DNA from: Nitratifractor sp964650685
GTDB taxonomy: Bacteria > Campylobacterota > Campylobacteria > Campylobacterales > Sulfurovaceae
Direction: 5' to 3'
Assembly (NCBI GenBank): GCA_964650685.1
Contig: CAZYUW010000074.1
Span: forward strand, 1-19,568
DNA: 19,568 nucleotides
Made by a program: the position numbers and the translations under genes. Below the pieces are notes generated by a model that was given only the letters and a program-made list of their open reading frames with translations, was not told where the DNA came from and did no database searches. This document shows positions 7,451-15,364 of the stretch, one piece after another (position 1 is the stretch's first letter; each line of letters begins with the position of its first letter).

Positions 7451-8693
7451 AGCCGATCTGGTCGTAGGTCTCCAGTGGGGAGACGAAGGAAAAGGGAAGA
7501 TTGTCGACCATATGGCGCAGACGCACGACTATGTCTGCCGCTTCGCGGGCGGTCACAACGCGGGACACACCATTGTCGTCGATAACCGGAAATACGCCCT
7601 GCATCTCGTTCCTTCCGGAGTGTTGAACCCAAATGCGGTAAACATTGTTGGAAACGGCGTAGTACTCTCTCCCGAAAACTTCATAGAGGAGATGTCTCAG
7701 TTCGGAGATCTCGAAGGCAGACTTTTCATATCTGACAAAGCTCATCTGCTTCTGCCCTATCACGCGTCGATAGACAAGGCCAGAGAGAGGATGAAAGGCA
7801 ATAGAGCGATCGGTACGACGGGCAAGGGGATAGGTCCGGCCTACGGCGACAAGGTGGCTCGTACAGGCCACAGAGTAGGGGAGCTGCACCATCCCACTAG
7901 GTTGGCCGACAAGATACTGGAGCAGTTCGACTACCAAAAGCCGCTGTTCGATGTGATGGGCATAGAGCTGCCGGACAGAGAGGAGCTTCTGCGTCAGTTG
8001 GAGTTCTACAGGGAAAAGCTGGAACCATTCATAACAGATACAACTTTACTGGTTTGGCAGGCTCTGGAGAGCGATAAAAGAGTTTTGCTCGAGGGTGCGC
8101 AAGGCGCCATGCTCGATATAGATCATGGCACATATCCGTATGTTACGAGTTCCACGACTGTCAGTGCCGGTGCATGCAGCGGTCTGGGTCTGAGCCCGGG
8201 AGATATCGGCAGGGTTACCGGGATAGCCAAAGCCTACTGCACCAGGGTGGGCAACGGCCCTTTTCCCAGCGAAGATTTCGGACCTGATGGGGAAAAGATG
8301 AGAGAGAGAGGACACGAGTACGGCACGACCACAGGCAGACCGAGAAGATGCGGCTGGTTCGATGCTGTCGCCATGCGTCATGCGGTCAGGATAAACGGAG
8401 TCAGCAGTGTGGCCCTGATGAAACTGGATGTTCTGGATGGCTTCGATGAGATCAAAGTCTGTACAGCATATGAGTTCGAAGGAAGAAGAATAGAGCATGT
8501 TCCGTACGATCTGGATATGGTCGAACCTGTATATACAGTCTTCAAGGGCTGGGACAGGACAGAGGGTGTCAGATCTTTCGACGATCTTCCTCCGGAAGCG
8601 ATAGAGTATATTACCGTTCTCGAAGAGCTGATAGGCGCCAAAATAGGGATCATATCCACATCTCCGGAGCGCGAAGACACGATTGTTCGTTGA
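7440..8693 (+). CDS. purA: Adenylosuccinate synthetase
   Basis: Joins IMP and aspartate using GTP to make adenylosuccinate, the first committed step from IMP to AMP. All family signatures are present in order: VVGLQWGDEGKGKIVD with catalytic D15, GGHNAGHTIV with H43, GTTGKGIGPAYGDKVAR, LEGAQGAMLDIDHGTYP, GTTTGRPRRCGWFD and LMKLDVLDG. The protein is full length at 417 residues. The ATG at 7440 lies inside the end of hisZ, with AAGGA 7 nt upstream. It is the last gene of this operon; a hairpin follows the stop at once. Together with adenine deaminase and the purine permease upstream it adds to a purine theme, although it belongs to a different transcription unit. Confidence 0.97.
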   Translation: MPNRADLVVGLQWGDEGKGKIVDHMAQTHDYVCRFAGGHNAGHTIVVDNRKYALHLVPSGVLNPNAVNIVGNGVVLSPENFIEEMSQFGDLEGRLFISDKAHLLLPYHASIDKARERMKGNRAIGTTGKGIGPAYGDKVARTGHRVGELHHPTRLADKILEQFDYQKPLFDVMGIELPDREELLRQLEFYREKLEPFITDTTLLVWQALESDKRVLLEGAQGAMLDIDHGTYPYVTSSTTVSAGACSGLGLSPGDIGRVTGIAKAYCTRVGNGPFPSEDFGPDGEKMRERGHEYGTTTGRPRRCGWFDAVAMRHAVRINGVSSVALMKLDVLDGFDEIKVCTAYEFEGRRIEHVPYDLDMVEPVYTVFKGWDRTEGVRSFDDLPPEAIEYITVLEELIGAKIGIISTSPEREDTIVR

Positions 8694-8696
8694 CAG

Positions 8697-8719
8697 TCCA
8701 CGCTGCAGGCGCGCGTGGA
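8697..8719 (+). terminator. 7-bp hairpin directly after purA, possible terminator or 3' end stabiliser
   Basis: TCCACGC at 8697-8703 pairs perfectly with GCGTGGA at 8713-8719 around a 9-nt loop, starting 4 nt after the purA stop. No T-run follows directly. T-rich sequence appears only around 8748-8759, behind a weaker CCGT/ACGG pair at 8729-8744. It is therefore not a standard intrinsic terminator; it may stabilise the mRNA end. Confidence 0.45.
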
Positions 8720-8764
8720 GTTATGGTACCGTCGGGTGAAACGGAGCTTTTTCGTTTTGTCTGA

Positions 8765-8770
8765 TATAAT
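8765..8770 (+). promoter_or_regulatory. -10 box (TATAAT) for the DUF507-carA-ddl operon
   Basis: A perfect TATAAT behind a T-rich run (8748-8760) and without a recognisable -35 box. The predicted transcript start is near 8777, giving a leader of about 30 nt before the ATG at 8807. Confidence 0.62.
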
Positions 8771-8806
8771 TTTAAAGATATCCAAATAGACAGGAAAAGG
8801 TCGGTA

Positions 8807-9358
8807 ATGAGATTGAAAGCACAGCAGACAGGATATGTTGCGGGAAAGGTAGCCAAAGATCTGGCGAACGCCTCTTTCGTGAGACTTCCCAAGGGAAAAG
8901 ACGCCGTAGCGATGAAAGCCAAAGAGCTGATAGATGAAAACCTGAAGATAGAGAGAGCCCTGGATGAAAAAGTCAAGGAGATCATAGAGGAGAATTACGA
9001 CGAAATCGAGTTTCAAAACGCCGACGAAAGACAGCTCTTTTTCATGATCAAAAAAAAGCTTGCGCCGGAATATGGTGTGATCATAAACTATGACGATCGA
9101 TACAACGATTTGTCGCATACCATACTGGATGAATTGTATGAAAATTACCTCATAGAGTACGATGTCAACGAAAATCAGGTCAAGAATGTCATCTTCAAGG
9201 CGTTCAAGGAGTTTTCTGACGCATATGAGGAGATAGACGACATAGTCTACAAAAAGATCAGAAACATGGAGCGGGAAATAATCCCCGGAACGCAGGATTA
9301 CGAGCTTCTTTACGAGAGGCTTTACGAAGAGGAGCTGAAAAAACGCGGTATGATATGA
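8807..9358 (+). CDS. DUF507-family protein, two tandem copies of the domain
   Basis: A 183-residue, highly charged, predicted all-helical cytoplasmic protein of the DUF507 family, whose function is not known. The two halves look alike. ALDEKVKEIIEENYDEIEF, followed by ERQLFFMIKKKLAPEYG in the first half, parallels EIDDIVYKKIRNMEREI, followed by YELLYERLYEEELKKRG in the second. This suggests an internal duplication of a domain of about 85 residues. No signal peptide or membrane helix is visible. AGGAAAAGG lies upstream of the ATG, and the TATAAT box 37 nt before the start supports this as the first gene of the operon. The carA start is 35 nt after the stop. I recall DUF507 beside carA in Campylobacter too, so the pairing appears conserved. 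Confidence 0.8.
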   Translation: MRLKAQQTGYVAGKVAKDLANASFVRLPKGKDAVAMKAKELIDENLKIERALDEKVKEIIEENYDEIEFQNADERQLFFMIKKKLAPEYGVIINYDDRYNDLSHTILDELYENYLIEYDVNENQVKNVIFKAFKEFSDAYEEIDDIVYKKIRNMEREIIPGTQDYELLYERLYEEELKKRGMI

Positions 9359-9392
9359 TCGTATCGGAACAGAAGCGTAAAAGGGGGAGTCG

Positions 9393-10511
9393 ATGAAAAA
9401 AGTTTCTATCTATCTGGAGAATGGAATTTTTCTGGAGGCGAGGAGTTTCGGTGCCGAAGGCACCAGTACCGGAGAGATCGTTTTCAATACATCCATGACA
9501 GGATATCAGGAGATAGTCACCGATCCCAGCTATGCTGGTCAGTTTATCACCTTTACGATGCCCGAGATTGGCAATGTCGGATGCAATATGCAGGATATGG
9601 AGAGCAGAGGGGCCTTTTGTAAAGGTATTTTGGTCAGGCAGTATCAACACAGAGCTTCCAGTTTTAGATGCGAAGAGAGTCTGGCGGCTCTGCTGAAGCG
9701 GTATGGGGTTATGGGTATATGCGATATAGATACCCGATATCTGACCAGGACGATCAGAGCCGAAGGTGCCATGGAGATGATAGCTTCGACGGAAATAGAC
9801 GATGAGAAAGAGCTCGCGAGGATACTCTCGTCCTCTCCGCGTATCGAGGAGATAAACTATATAGAGCAGGTAAGCACCAAAGAGGCCTATGTCCACAAAG
9901 AGGGCAAATACGACGCCAGAAGTTTTTCTTATACTACTCCAAAAACCCGGAAGAGAATATACGCATACGATTTCGGCATAAAGAGAAACATATTGAACGA
10001 GTTGGTCAGCGCCGGGATGGAGGTCGAGGTGATACCCAGCGATACCCCGGCATACTATGTCGTCAAGGCGTACAAAGAGGGGGCGATTGACGGCGTATTT
10101 CTCTCCAATGGACCGGGAGATCCACTGATACTCAGAGAGGAGAAAGAGAGGATATCCGAGCTTCTGGCCGCGAGGATACCGATATTTGGCATATGTCTTG
10201 GTCACCAGATGCTCTCCATAGCGCACGGATATGATACCCACAAGCTCAAGTTTGGTCATCACGGCGGCAACCATCCGGTCAAAGACATCAAAAGCGGCAA
10301 AGTGGAGATCACCGCCCAGAATCACAACTACAATGTGCCCGAAGAGATCTCCGAAGTGGCGGAGGTGACATACAGAAATCTTTTTGACGGTACGATCGAA
10401 GGAGTAAAGTATCGAGGCAAACCCGCCATGTCCGTGCAGCACCACCCCGAAGCGAGTCCAGGTCCCCACGAGAGTTCGCATATATTCAGAGAGTTCAGAG
10501 ACATGCTCTGA
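9393..10511 (+). CDS. carA: Carbamoyl-phosphate synthase small (glutaminase) subunit
   Basis: Hydrolyses glutamine and passes ammonia to CarB to make carbamoyl phosphate for pyrimidine and arginine synthesis. The N-terminal CarA-specific domain has TGEIVFNTSMTGYQEIVTDPSYAGQ. The class I glutamine amidotransferase triad is C268 in GICLGHQ, with H351 and E353 in VQHHPEASPGPH. GGNHPVKD and QNHNYNV are also in place. The protein is full length at 372 residues. GGGGGAG is a good ribosome site before ATG 9393. carB is not next to it, so the two subunits are made from separate loci, as is common in Campylobacterota. Confidence 0.97.
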   Translation: MKKVSIYLENGIFLEARSFGAEGTSTGEIVFNTSMTGYQEIVTDPSYAGQFITFTMPEIGNVGCNMQDMESRGAFCKGILVRQYQHRASSFRCEESLAALLKRYGVMGICDIDTRYLTRTIRAEGAMEMIASTEIDDEKELARILSSSPRIEEINYIEQVSTKEAYVHKEGKYDARSFSYTTPKTRKRIYAYDFGIKRNILNELVSAGMEVEVIPSDTPAYYVVKAYKEGAIDGVFLSNGPGDPLILREEKERISELLAARIPIFGICLGHQMLSIAHGYDTHKLKFGHHGGNHPVKDIKSGKVEITAQNHNYNVPEEISEVAEVTYRNLFDGTIEGVKYRGKPAMSVQHHPEASPGPHESSHIFREFRDML

Positions 10512-10523
10512 GCGGAGAGTGGA

Positions 10524-10859
10524 TTGAAAAAGGACAGACTCTATATCTCCGAACTGATAGAAGATCCTGTGGTGTCGTATCCTGCGTGGTACCCTCTCAG
10601 CCCCAGGTTGCATGCGGACGAGAGACTCAGAGAGGCTTTGGCGGCATTGCACTCCAACAGCTTCGAAGAGTACTCTCATCCGGATGAGTGGGAGGGGATA
10701 TTTCGTTCGATATCTTCCGGCGAGTACCCCATATATCACGAGACATATATCATCGGTCGTTTTGGCGGCAGACTGATGTATCTCGACAGAAGCGGATGGC
10801 ACTCCATGAGTGTCACAGAGGAGATATTCGATATGCGTGGATGGCTCGTTCGTCTCTGA
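10524..10859 (+). CDS. Unrecognised 111-residue cytoplasmic protein
   Basis: I do not recognise this family. The frame begins at a TTG 12 nt after the carA stop, with GGAGAG spaced 4 nt upstream; no ATG fits the N-terminus. The protein is acidic and rich in aromatic residues (YPAWYPLSPRLHADE, HPDEWEGIFR, GRLMYLDRSGWHSM). It has no signal peptide, membrane helix or cysteine pattern. The position between carA and ddl, with short gaps on both sides, makes it a cotranscribed gene rather than a chance frame, and its arginine and isoleucine codons resemble those of its neighbours. A role in nucleotide or cell-wall metabolism would be guesswork. Confidence 0.7.
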   Translation: MKKDRLYISELIEDPVVSYPAWYPLSPRLHADERLREALAALHSNSFEEYSHPDEWEGIFRSISSGEYPIYHETYIIGRFGGRLMYLDRSGWHSMSVTEEIFDMRGWLVRL

Positions 10860-10901
10860 CAGGACGGATGAACAACAAATAATGGAAAAAGGTAGCAAAA
10901 G

Positions 10902-11948
10902 ATGAAAATAGCCATTATATTCGGAGCTTCGAGTTTCGAGCATGAAATCAGTATCGTCAGTGCCATAACGATGAAAAAAATCCTGAAAAAACACGAAACA
11001 GTATTCATTTTCGTCGATTCATCACGAGATATATATATGATAGAGAACAAAAATATGAAATCGTCATATTTCAGTTCCGGAGAGTATAAAAAAAGCAGAA
11101 AGGTTTCTATCGCCAAAGGGGGCTTTTTTGTCAGTGGAGTGATGGGCAACAGGAAGATCGATTGCGATATGGTACTCAACCTTATACACGGCAGAGACGG
11201 CGAAGATGGCAAGATGGCCGCGCTGATGGAGTTTTACGATATCGATTTCATCGGTCCTCGACTGGAGGGATCCGTTATAAGTTACAACAAGCTCTATACG
11301 AAACTATACGCTTCGTCATTGGGGATAGATGTGCTTCCATACGAAATCCTCACCAGGGAAAACTCCGCGAAAGATTCGATAGATTTTCCTCTCATAATCA
11401 AACCTCTTCGTCTTGGAAGCTCAATAGGTGTGAGTATCGTCAGAGACGAGAAGGAGCTCGACTACGCCCTCGATGTCGCGTTCGAGTTCGACGATACAGT
11501 GCTCATCGAGCCGTTTGTGGAGGGAATCAGGGAGTACAATCTGGCTGGATGCAAAACATCGGTGTGGGAGTTTTCGATAGTGGAGGAGCCCCATAAGGAT
11601 GAGTTTCTCGACTTCGACAAGAAATATATGGATTTTTCTCGGGATTCTACACTCTCCGAAGCTGTAGTCGACGAGGTTTTGAGAGAGGAGATGGAGAGAG
11701 CTTTCCGCGGGATCTACGATCCTCTGTTTCTCGGCAGTGTTATCAGATGTGACTTTTTCGTGCATGAGGGCAGGCTGATTCTAAACGAGATCAATCCGAT
11801 TCCAGGCTCCATGGCCAACTATCTTTTCGAAGATTTCGAAGATATGCTCGAGCGTCTCGGCAGACACCTTCCCAGAGAGAGAACTATCGGGATAGACTAT
11901 GCGTATATACACTCCATACAGGGCGCCAAGGGCAAAGCGGGGCGATGA
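10902..11948 (+). CDS. ddl: D-alanine--D-alanine ligase
   Basis: Joins two D-alanines with ATP to make the dipeptide for the peptidoglycan precursor. GASSFEHEISIVS gives the N-terminal loop with the glutamate that binds the first D-alanine. NLIHGRDGEDGKMAALME is the Ddl signature. IIKPLRLGSSIGVSIV covers the ATP-binding lysine and the omega loop, and VIRCDFF with LNEINPIPGSMANYLF carries the metal ligands and second-substrate site. Length is 348 residues, as in relatives. Its substrate loop region (FDKKYMDFS) is somewhat divergent from the common YDYEAKY form. It is the last gene of the DUF507-carA operon, and the stop codon sits in the loop of a GC hairpin. Confidence 0.94.
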   Translation: MKIAIIFGASSFEHEISIVSAITMKKILKKHETVFIFVDSSRDIYMIENKNMKSSYFSSGEYKKSRKVSIAKGGFFVSGVMGNRKIDCDMVLNLIHGRDGEDGKMAALMEFYDIDFIGPRLEGSVISYNKLYTKLYASSLGIDVLPYEILTRENSAKDSIDFPLIIKPLRLGSSIGVSIVRDEKELDYALDVAFEFDDTVLIEPFVEGIREYNLAGCKTSVWEFSIVEEPHKDEFLDFDKKYMDFSRDSTLSEAVVDEVLREEMERAFRGIYDPLFLGSVIRCDFFVHEGRLILNEINPIPGSMANYLFEDFEDMLERLGRHLPRERTIGIDYAYIHSIQGAKGKAGR

Positions 11949-11960
11949 GCCCCCTATTTA
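11939..11960 (+). terminator. GC hairpin over the ddl stop codon, candidate intrinsic terminator
   Basis: GGGGC at 11939-11943 pairs with GCCCC at 11949-11953. The GATGA loop contains the ddl TGA. The following bases (CTATTTATATT) are T-rich but not a pure run. It separates ddl from the strongly AT-rich promoter region of the oxidase operon. Confidence 0.5.
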
Positions 11961-12047
11961 TATTAAATTTATCTTAAAATAAAATATTAACTTTCGTTCA
12001 CTTACAAAAAGAGAATAATTTTAAGTTTTTTTATAGCATTCCTCACC

Positions 12048-12053
12048 TATAAT
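12048..12053 (+). promoter_or_regulatory. -10 box (TATAAT) of the cco operon
   Basis: A perfect TATAAT in the middle of a 157-nt gap that is very AT-rich from 11955 to 12040, with a T7 run at 12026-12032 in place of a -35 box. The predicted transcript start is near 12060, about 45 nt before ccoN. The AT-rich upstream block may act like an UP element, which would fit a strongly expressed oxidase operon. Confidence 0.68.
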
Positions 12054-12057
12054 ACCC

Positions 12058-12083
12058 TGTTACTCTGTTACGTTGTAGTAACA
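12058..12083 (+). promoter_or_regulatory. TGTTACT/AGTAACA dyad at the cco transcript start
   Basis: TGTTACT at 12058-12064 is the exact reverse complement of AGTAACA at 12077-12083. A second TGTTAC at 12066-12071 can pair with the same right arm. The dyad covers the predicted start of transcription and stops 10 nt before the TTAGGAGG ribosome site. It could be a repressor or activator operator in DNA, or a 5' stem-loop that stabilises the mRNA. It does not match the FNR consensus. Confidence 0.45.
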
Positions 12084-12105
12084 AAAATATTTTTAGGAGG
12101 CTTGT

Positions 12106-13572
12106 ATGCAGTCAAATGCAGCACTGGAATATGACTATTCCGTTGCAAATCTGTACATGTGGACAACCGTGATATTCGGATTTGTCGGAATGTTGATTGG
12201 TGTCATTATCGCGGCTCAGATGGCGTACCCTGAACTCAACTACCTGTTGGGCGAATACGGTACATTTTCGCGTCTGAGACCGCTGCACACCAATGTCGTA
12301 GTCTATGGATTTATGGTAAGCGGTATCTATGCCACATTCTACTACTCTGCTCAGAGAGTACTGAAGGTATCAATGGGTGAATCCAGATTTCTGATGTTTC
12401 TTGGAAAGCTTCAGTTTCTGCTCTATCTCGTAGCGGCTACCGGGCTGGTCGTATCGCTGGGTATGGGTATCACCGCGAGCAAAGAGTACGCACAGATGGA
12501 GTGGCCTCTGGATCTGTTGATTGTCGTGATCTGGGTAATCTGGGGTGTGATCATGTTCGGTCTCATCGGAATGAGACGCGAAAAATCGCTCTATATATCC
12601 ATGTGGTACTATATAGCCACATTCCTCGGGGTAGCGATGCTCTATCTGTTTAACAATATGGAAGTACCTACGATGTTCTTCTCCGGAGGTCTCGGAGCAT
12701 GGTATCACTCTGTATCCATGTATGCCGGAACCAATGACGCGCTTGTGCAGTGGTGGTGGGGACACAACGCCGTTGCGTTCGTCTTTACCGTCGGTATTAT
12801 CGCGATCATATACTACTTCCTGCCAAAAGAGTCGGGTCAGGCCGTCTACTCATACAAGCTCTCTCTCCTCTCTTTCTGGGGCTTGATGTTCGTATATCTG
12901 TGGGCAGGCAGCCACCATGTTCTCTGGTCTACGGTTCCTGACTGGATGCAGACTATGGGTTCTATCTTTTCGGTCGTTCTGATCCTGCCATCCTGGGGAT
13001 CCGCGATCAACATGCTGTTGACGATGAAGGGTGAGTGGAACCAGCTGACAGAGAATCCTCTGATCAAATTTATGGTACTTGCTTCCACCTTCTATATGCT
13101 TTCTACGCTGGAAGGACCTATCCAGTCCATCAAATCCGTAAATGCGATTGCGCACTTTACAGACTGGATCCCTGGTCATGTTCATGACGGTGTGCTTGGA
13201 TGGGTTGCGTTCATGATCTTCGCAGCGTTGATGCATATGGCTACTCGTGTCTATAAAAGAGAGATATACAGCAAGTCTTTGCTGGAAGCACAATTTTGGA
13301 TTCAGACTGTCGCGGTCGTGCTCTACTTCACTTCCATGTGGATCGCGGGTATCACCCAGGGTATGATGAGGAGAGCGTTCGATGTGTATGGTAACTTCAT
13401 GTACAGCTTCACCGACACAGTCGCTGTTTTGTATCCATACTATACTATTCGTGCTATCGGCGGTCTGCTCTATCTGATAGGTGTCGCAATGTTCGCGTGG
13501 AACTTCTTCATGACGGCTACGGCAGGCAAGAAGCTCGAGCAAGAGCCACAATTCAGATCACCTATGGCGTAA
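12106..13572 (+). CDS. ccoN: cbb3-type cytochrome c oxidase subunit I
   Basis: Catalytic subunit of the high-affinity oxygen-reducing terminal oxidase in the inner membrane; about 12 hydrophobic helices. H61 in RPLHTNVVVYGF is a low-spin heme b ligand. H220 in WWWGHNAVAFVF and H270/H271 in AGSHHVLW are CuB ligands. The YSYKLSLLSFW segment (247-258) holds the tyrosine expected to be cross-linked in this oxidase class. H350, H358 and H360 in HFTDWIPGHVHDG fit the calcium-linked/heme b3 and heme b sites. The protein is full length at 488 residues. TTAGGAGG is a strong ribosome site before the ATG. Codon choice shifts toward ATC and GGT compared with the upstream genes, consistent with high expression. 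Confidence 0.97.
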   Translation: MQSNAALEYDYSVANLYMWTTVIFGFVGMLIGVIIAAQMAYPELNYLLGEYGTFSRLRPLHTNVVVYGFMVSGIYATFYYSAQRVLKVSMGESRFLMFLGKLQFLLYLVAATGLVVSLGMGITASKEYAQMEWPLDLLIVVIWVIWGVIMFGLIGMRREKSLYISMWYYIATFLGVAMLYLFNNMEVPTMFFSGGLGAWYHSVSMYAGTNDALVQWWWGHNAVAFVFTVGIIAIIYYFLPKESGQAVYSYKLSLLSFWGLMFVYLWAGSHHVLWSTVPDWMQTMGSIFSVVLILPSWGSAINMLLTMKGEWNQLTENPLIKFMVLASTFYMLSTLEGPIQSIKSVNAIAHFTDWIPGHVHDGVLGWVAFMIFAALMHMATRVYKREIYSKSLLEAQFWIQTVAVVLYFTSMWIAGITQGMMRRAFDVYGNFMYSFTDTVAVLYPYYTIRAIGGLLYLIGVAMFAWNFFMTATAGKKLEQEPQFRSPMA

Positions 13573-13584
13573 AGGAGGTAAATT

Positions 13585-14253
13585 ATGTTTCATTGGTTGG
13601 AAAAAAATCCATTTCTCTTCGCGGTAGGGGTCTTCGTGGTAATCGCTTTCGCAGGTCTTATTGAGATCCTGCCAAACTTTGCCGAGGCTGCACGCCCCAT
13701 CAAAGGGCTCAAGCCATATACCGTGCTGCAGCTGGCAGGAAAAGAGGTGTACAAAAAAGACAACTGTATCGCCTGCCACTCTCAGCTGATTCGTCCTTTC
13801 AAGTCAGAGACGGACAGATATGGTCAATATTCTCTCTCTGGAGAGTATGCATACGATCGTCCATTTCTGTGGGGCTCCAAGCGTACCGGTCCGGACCTGC
13901 ACCGTGTAGGAAACTACAGGACTACCGACTGGCATGAGAATCATATGTGGGATCCCAAATCGGTCGTTCCCAAGTCTATCATGCCTGCGTATAAGCATAT
14001 GTTCACAAATATCGCCGACATAGAGACCGCGTACGCGGAGGCAGTGACCGTAAAAACCGTATTCGGTACTCCATATGGCGATGAGATAGCTCCGGGCAAA
14101 GCTGCATTCGAGAAGCACTTCAAAGAGGTAGTGCTTCCAGAAGCCAAAAAGATTGCCGCCCAGATGAAGAACAAAGATGTAAAAGCTTTGGTCGATCAGG
14201 GCGAGATCCCGGAGATCGTAGCAATTATCGCTTATATGAATAGTCTCAAGTAG
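13585..14253 (+). CDS. ccoO: cbb3-type cytochrome c oxidase subunit II (monoheme cytochrome c)
   Basis: Membrane-anchored cytochrome c that passes electrons to CcoN. One N-terminal helix (about residues 11-31) anchors the protein; the rest is periplasmic. The heme site is C61-C64-H65 in NCIACHSQLIRPF, and M133 in SIMPAYKHMF is the likely axial methionine. The ETDRYGQYSLSGEYAYDRP and GSKRTGPDLHRVG stretches are typical of CcoO. 222 residues, in the usual range. AAAGGAGGT, a near-perfect ribosome site, lies 12 nt after the ccoN stop. Confidence 0.97.
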   Translation: MFHWLEKNPFLFAVGVFVVIAFAGLIEILPNFAEAARPIKGLKPYTVLQLAGKEVYKKDNCIACHSQLIRPFKSETDRYGQYSLSGEYAYDRPFLWGSKRTGPDLHRVGNYRTTDWHENHMWDPKSVVPKSIMPAYKHMFTNIADIETAYAEAVTVKTVFGTPYGDEIAPGKAAFEKHFKEVVLPEAKKIAAQMKNKDVKALVDQGEIPEIVAIIAYMNSLK

Positions 14254-14262
14254 AGGTGAAGC

Positions 14263-14475
14263 GTGTCTATAGCTGAGATACAGGGTTATGCCATGTTCGC
14301 GTTTACGGTCTTTTTGACCTTCGTGCTGTATGGCTATATCCTGCACCTCTACCGCAGTGAAAAGAAAGGCATAAGGGATTATGAAAAATACGGAAAGATG
14401 GCTCTCAATGACGAGATCGACGATCGACCCGTAGAGAGTAATCCCAAGACAATGAACGAGAATAAGGAGAATTAA
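14263..14475 (+). CDS. ccoQ: cbb3-type oxidase small subunit CcoQ
   Basis: A 70-residue protein with one N-terminal membrane helix (about residues 7-27) followed by a charged cytoplasmic tail. Position between ccoO and ccoP, size and topology identify it as CcoQ, which in other bacteria helps assemble or stabilise the complex; sequence similarity in this family is low. The start is GTG at 14263, with AGAGGTGA upstream. The stop directly abuts the ccoP ATG. Confidence 0.85.
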   Translation: MSIAEIQGYAMFAFTVFLTFVLYGYILHLYRSEKKGIRDYEKYGKMALNDEIDDRPVESNPKTMNENKEN

Positions 14476-15354
14476 ATGGGTTCTTTTATTGTGAAAGGAT
14501 TGGTGCTGGCCGGTATCCTGATAGCCGGTACGCTGGTCGTCATCAAGCAGATGCATATTGACTTGAGCGATCCTGTCAATATGATCACCTTCCTTGGTGC
14601 GATAGCGATCGCTGTTTTGACATTCGGTGTCGGCGCCAAGTATATGGCGCAGATGAAGACCGACACGGTCAGCGGTGAACTGGAAGATGACAACTGGGAC
14701 GGTATAGGGGAGTACAAGAATGAACTGCCTGCTGGTTGGGCGTACTCTTTCCTCGGTACTATAATCTGGGCCGCATGGTACTGGCTGGCCGGTTATCCCC
14801 TGAATGCGTACAGTCAGATAGGTGAGTGGAACGAGGAGGTCAAAGCATACAACGCCAAGTTCGAAGAGAAGCACAAAAACGCTTCCGGTGAAGTGCTAAA
14901 AGAGATGGGCGAATCGATCTTTCTGGTACAGTGCGCTCCATGTCATGGTGAAACAGGCGACGGACTCTCCGGCAAGGCTCAGGATTTCACCAAAGCCCGT
15001 ACCAAAGAGCAGATCCTGCAGATCATAGAAAAAGGTCAGAACGAGATCGCCGCTTTCCCTGGCGGTATGCCTCCTGGATTGGCTCAGGGTGCTGCCGCTG
15101 AAAAGGCTGCTGCGTATGTAGCTGGAGGTTTCAAAGGAGAGGCCCCCGCGGAGTATGGCGTATGCGCCGGATGTCATGGCAAGAAAGGCGAAGGTATGCC
15201 AAATGTCGCTCCACGAATAAACGGCTACGATGTCAAAACCATGATAGCCAGCGGCAAGAAGGGTAAAATTGGTGTTATGCCAGCATTCCCGGGACGATTT
15301 ACGCCTGTACAGGTCAAAGCTCTCGAGAGCTATATAGATACATTGACGCAGTAA
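14476..15354 (+). CDS. ccoP: cbb3-type cytochrome c oxidase subunit III (diheme cytochrome c)
   Basis: Electron-entry subunit. Two N-terminal hydrophobic segments (about 5-22 and 36-58) precede DNWDGIGEYKNELPAGWAY, the standard CcoP motif, and a further helix (about 90-107). Two heme c sites lie in the periplasmic part: CAPCH (153-157) and CAGCH (230-234). Methionines in GGMPPG and GVMPAF are the probable axial ligands. The extra N-terminal helix compared with the one-helix short form seen in some proteobacteria is typical of the family's longer form. 292 residues. AAGGAG precedes the ATG. Confidence 0.96.
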   Translation: MGSFIVKGLVLAGILIAGTLVVIKQMHIDLSDPVNMITFLGAIAIAVLTFGVGAKYMAQMKTDTVSGELEDDNWDGIGEYKNELPAGWAYSFLGTIIWAAWYWLAGYPLNAYSQIGEWNEEVKAYNAKFEEKHKNASGEVLKEMGESIFLVQCAPCHGETGDGLSGKAQDFTKARTKEQILQIIEKGQNEIAAFPGGMPPGLAQGAAAEKAAAYVAGGFKGEAPAEYGVCAGCHGKKGEGMPNVAPRINGYDVKTMIASGKKGKIGVMPAFPGRFTPVQVKALESYIDTLTQ

Positions 15355-15364
15355 AGGAGTCGGT

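Noticed and set aside
9258..10994. Long open frame on the minus strand opposite carA
   Set aside because: It lies antisense to the well-identified carA and ddl start, has no recognisable domain or ribosome site, and follows from codon bias of the sense genes.
11955..12047. Possible origin-like AT-rich block upstream of ccoN
   Set aside because: No repeated DnaA-box-like sequence is visible; an AT-rich promoter region explains it.
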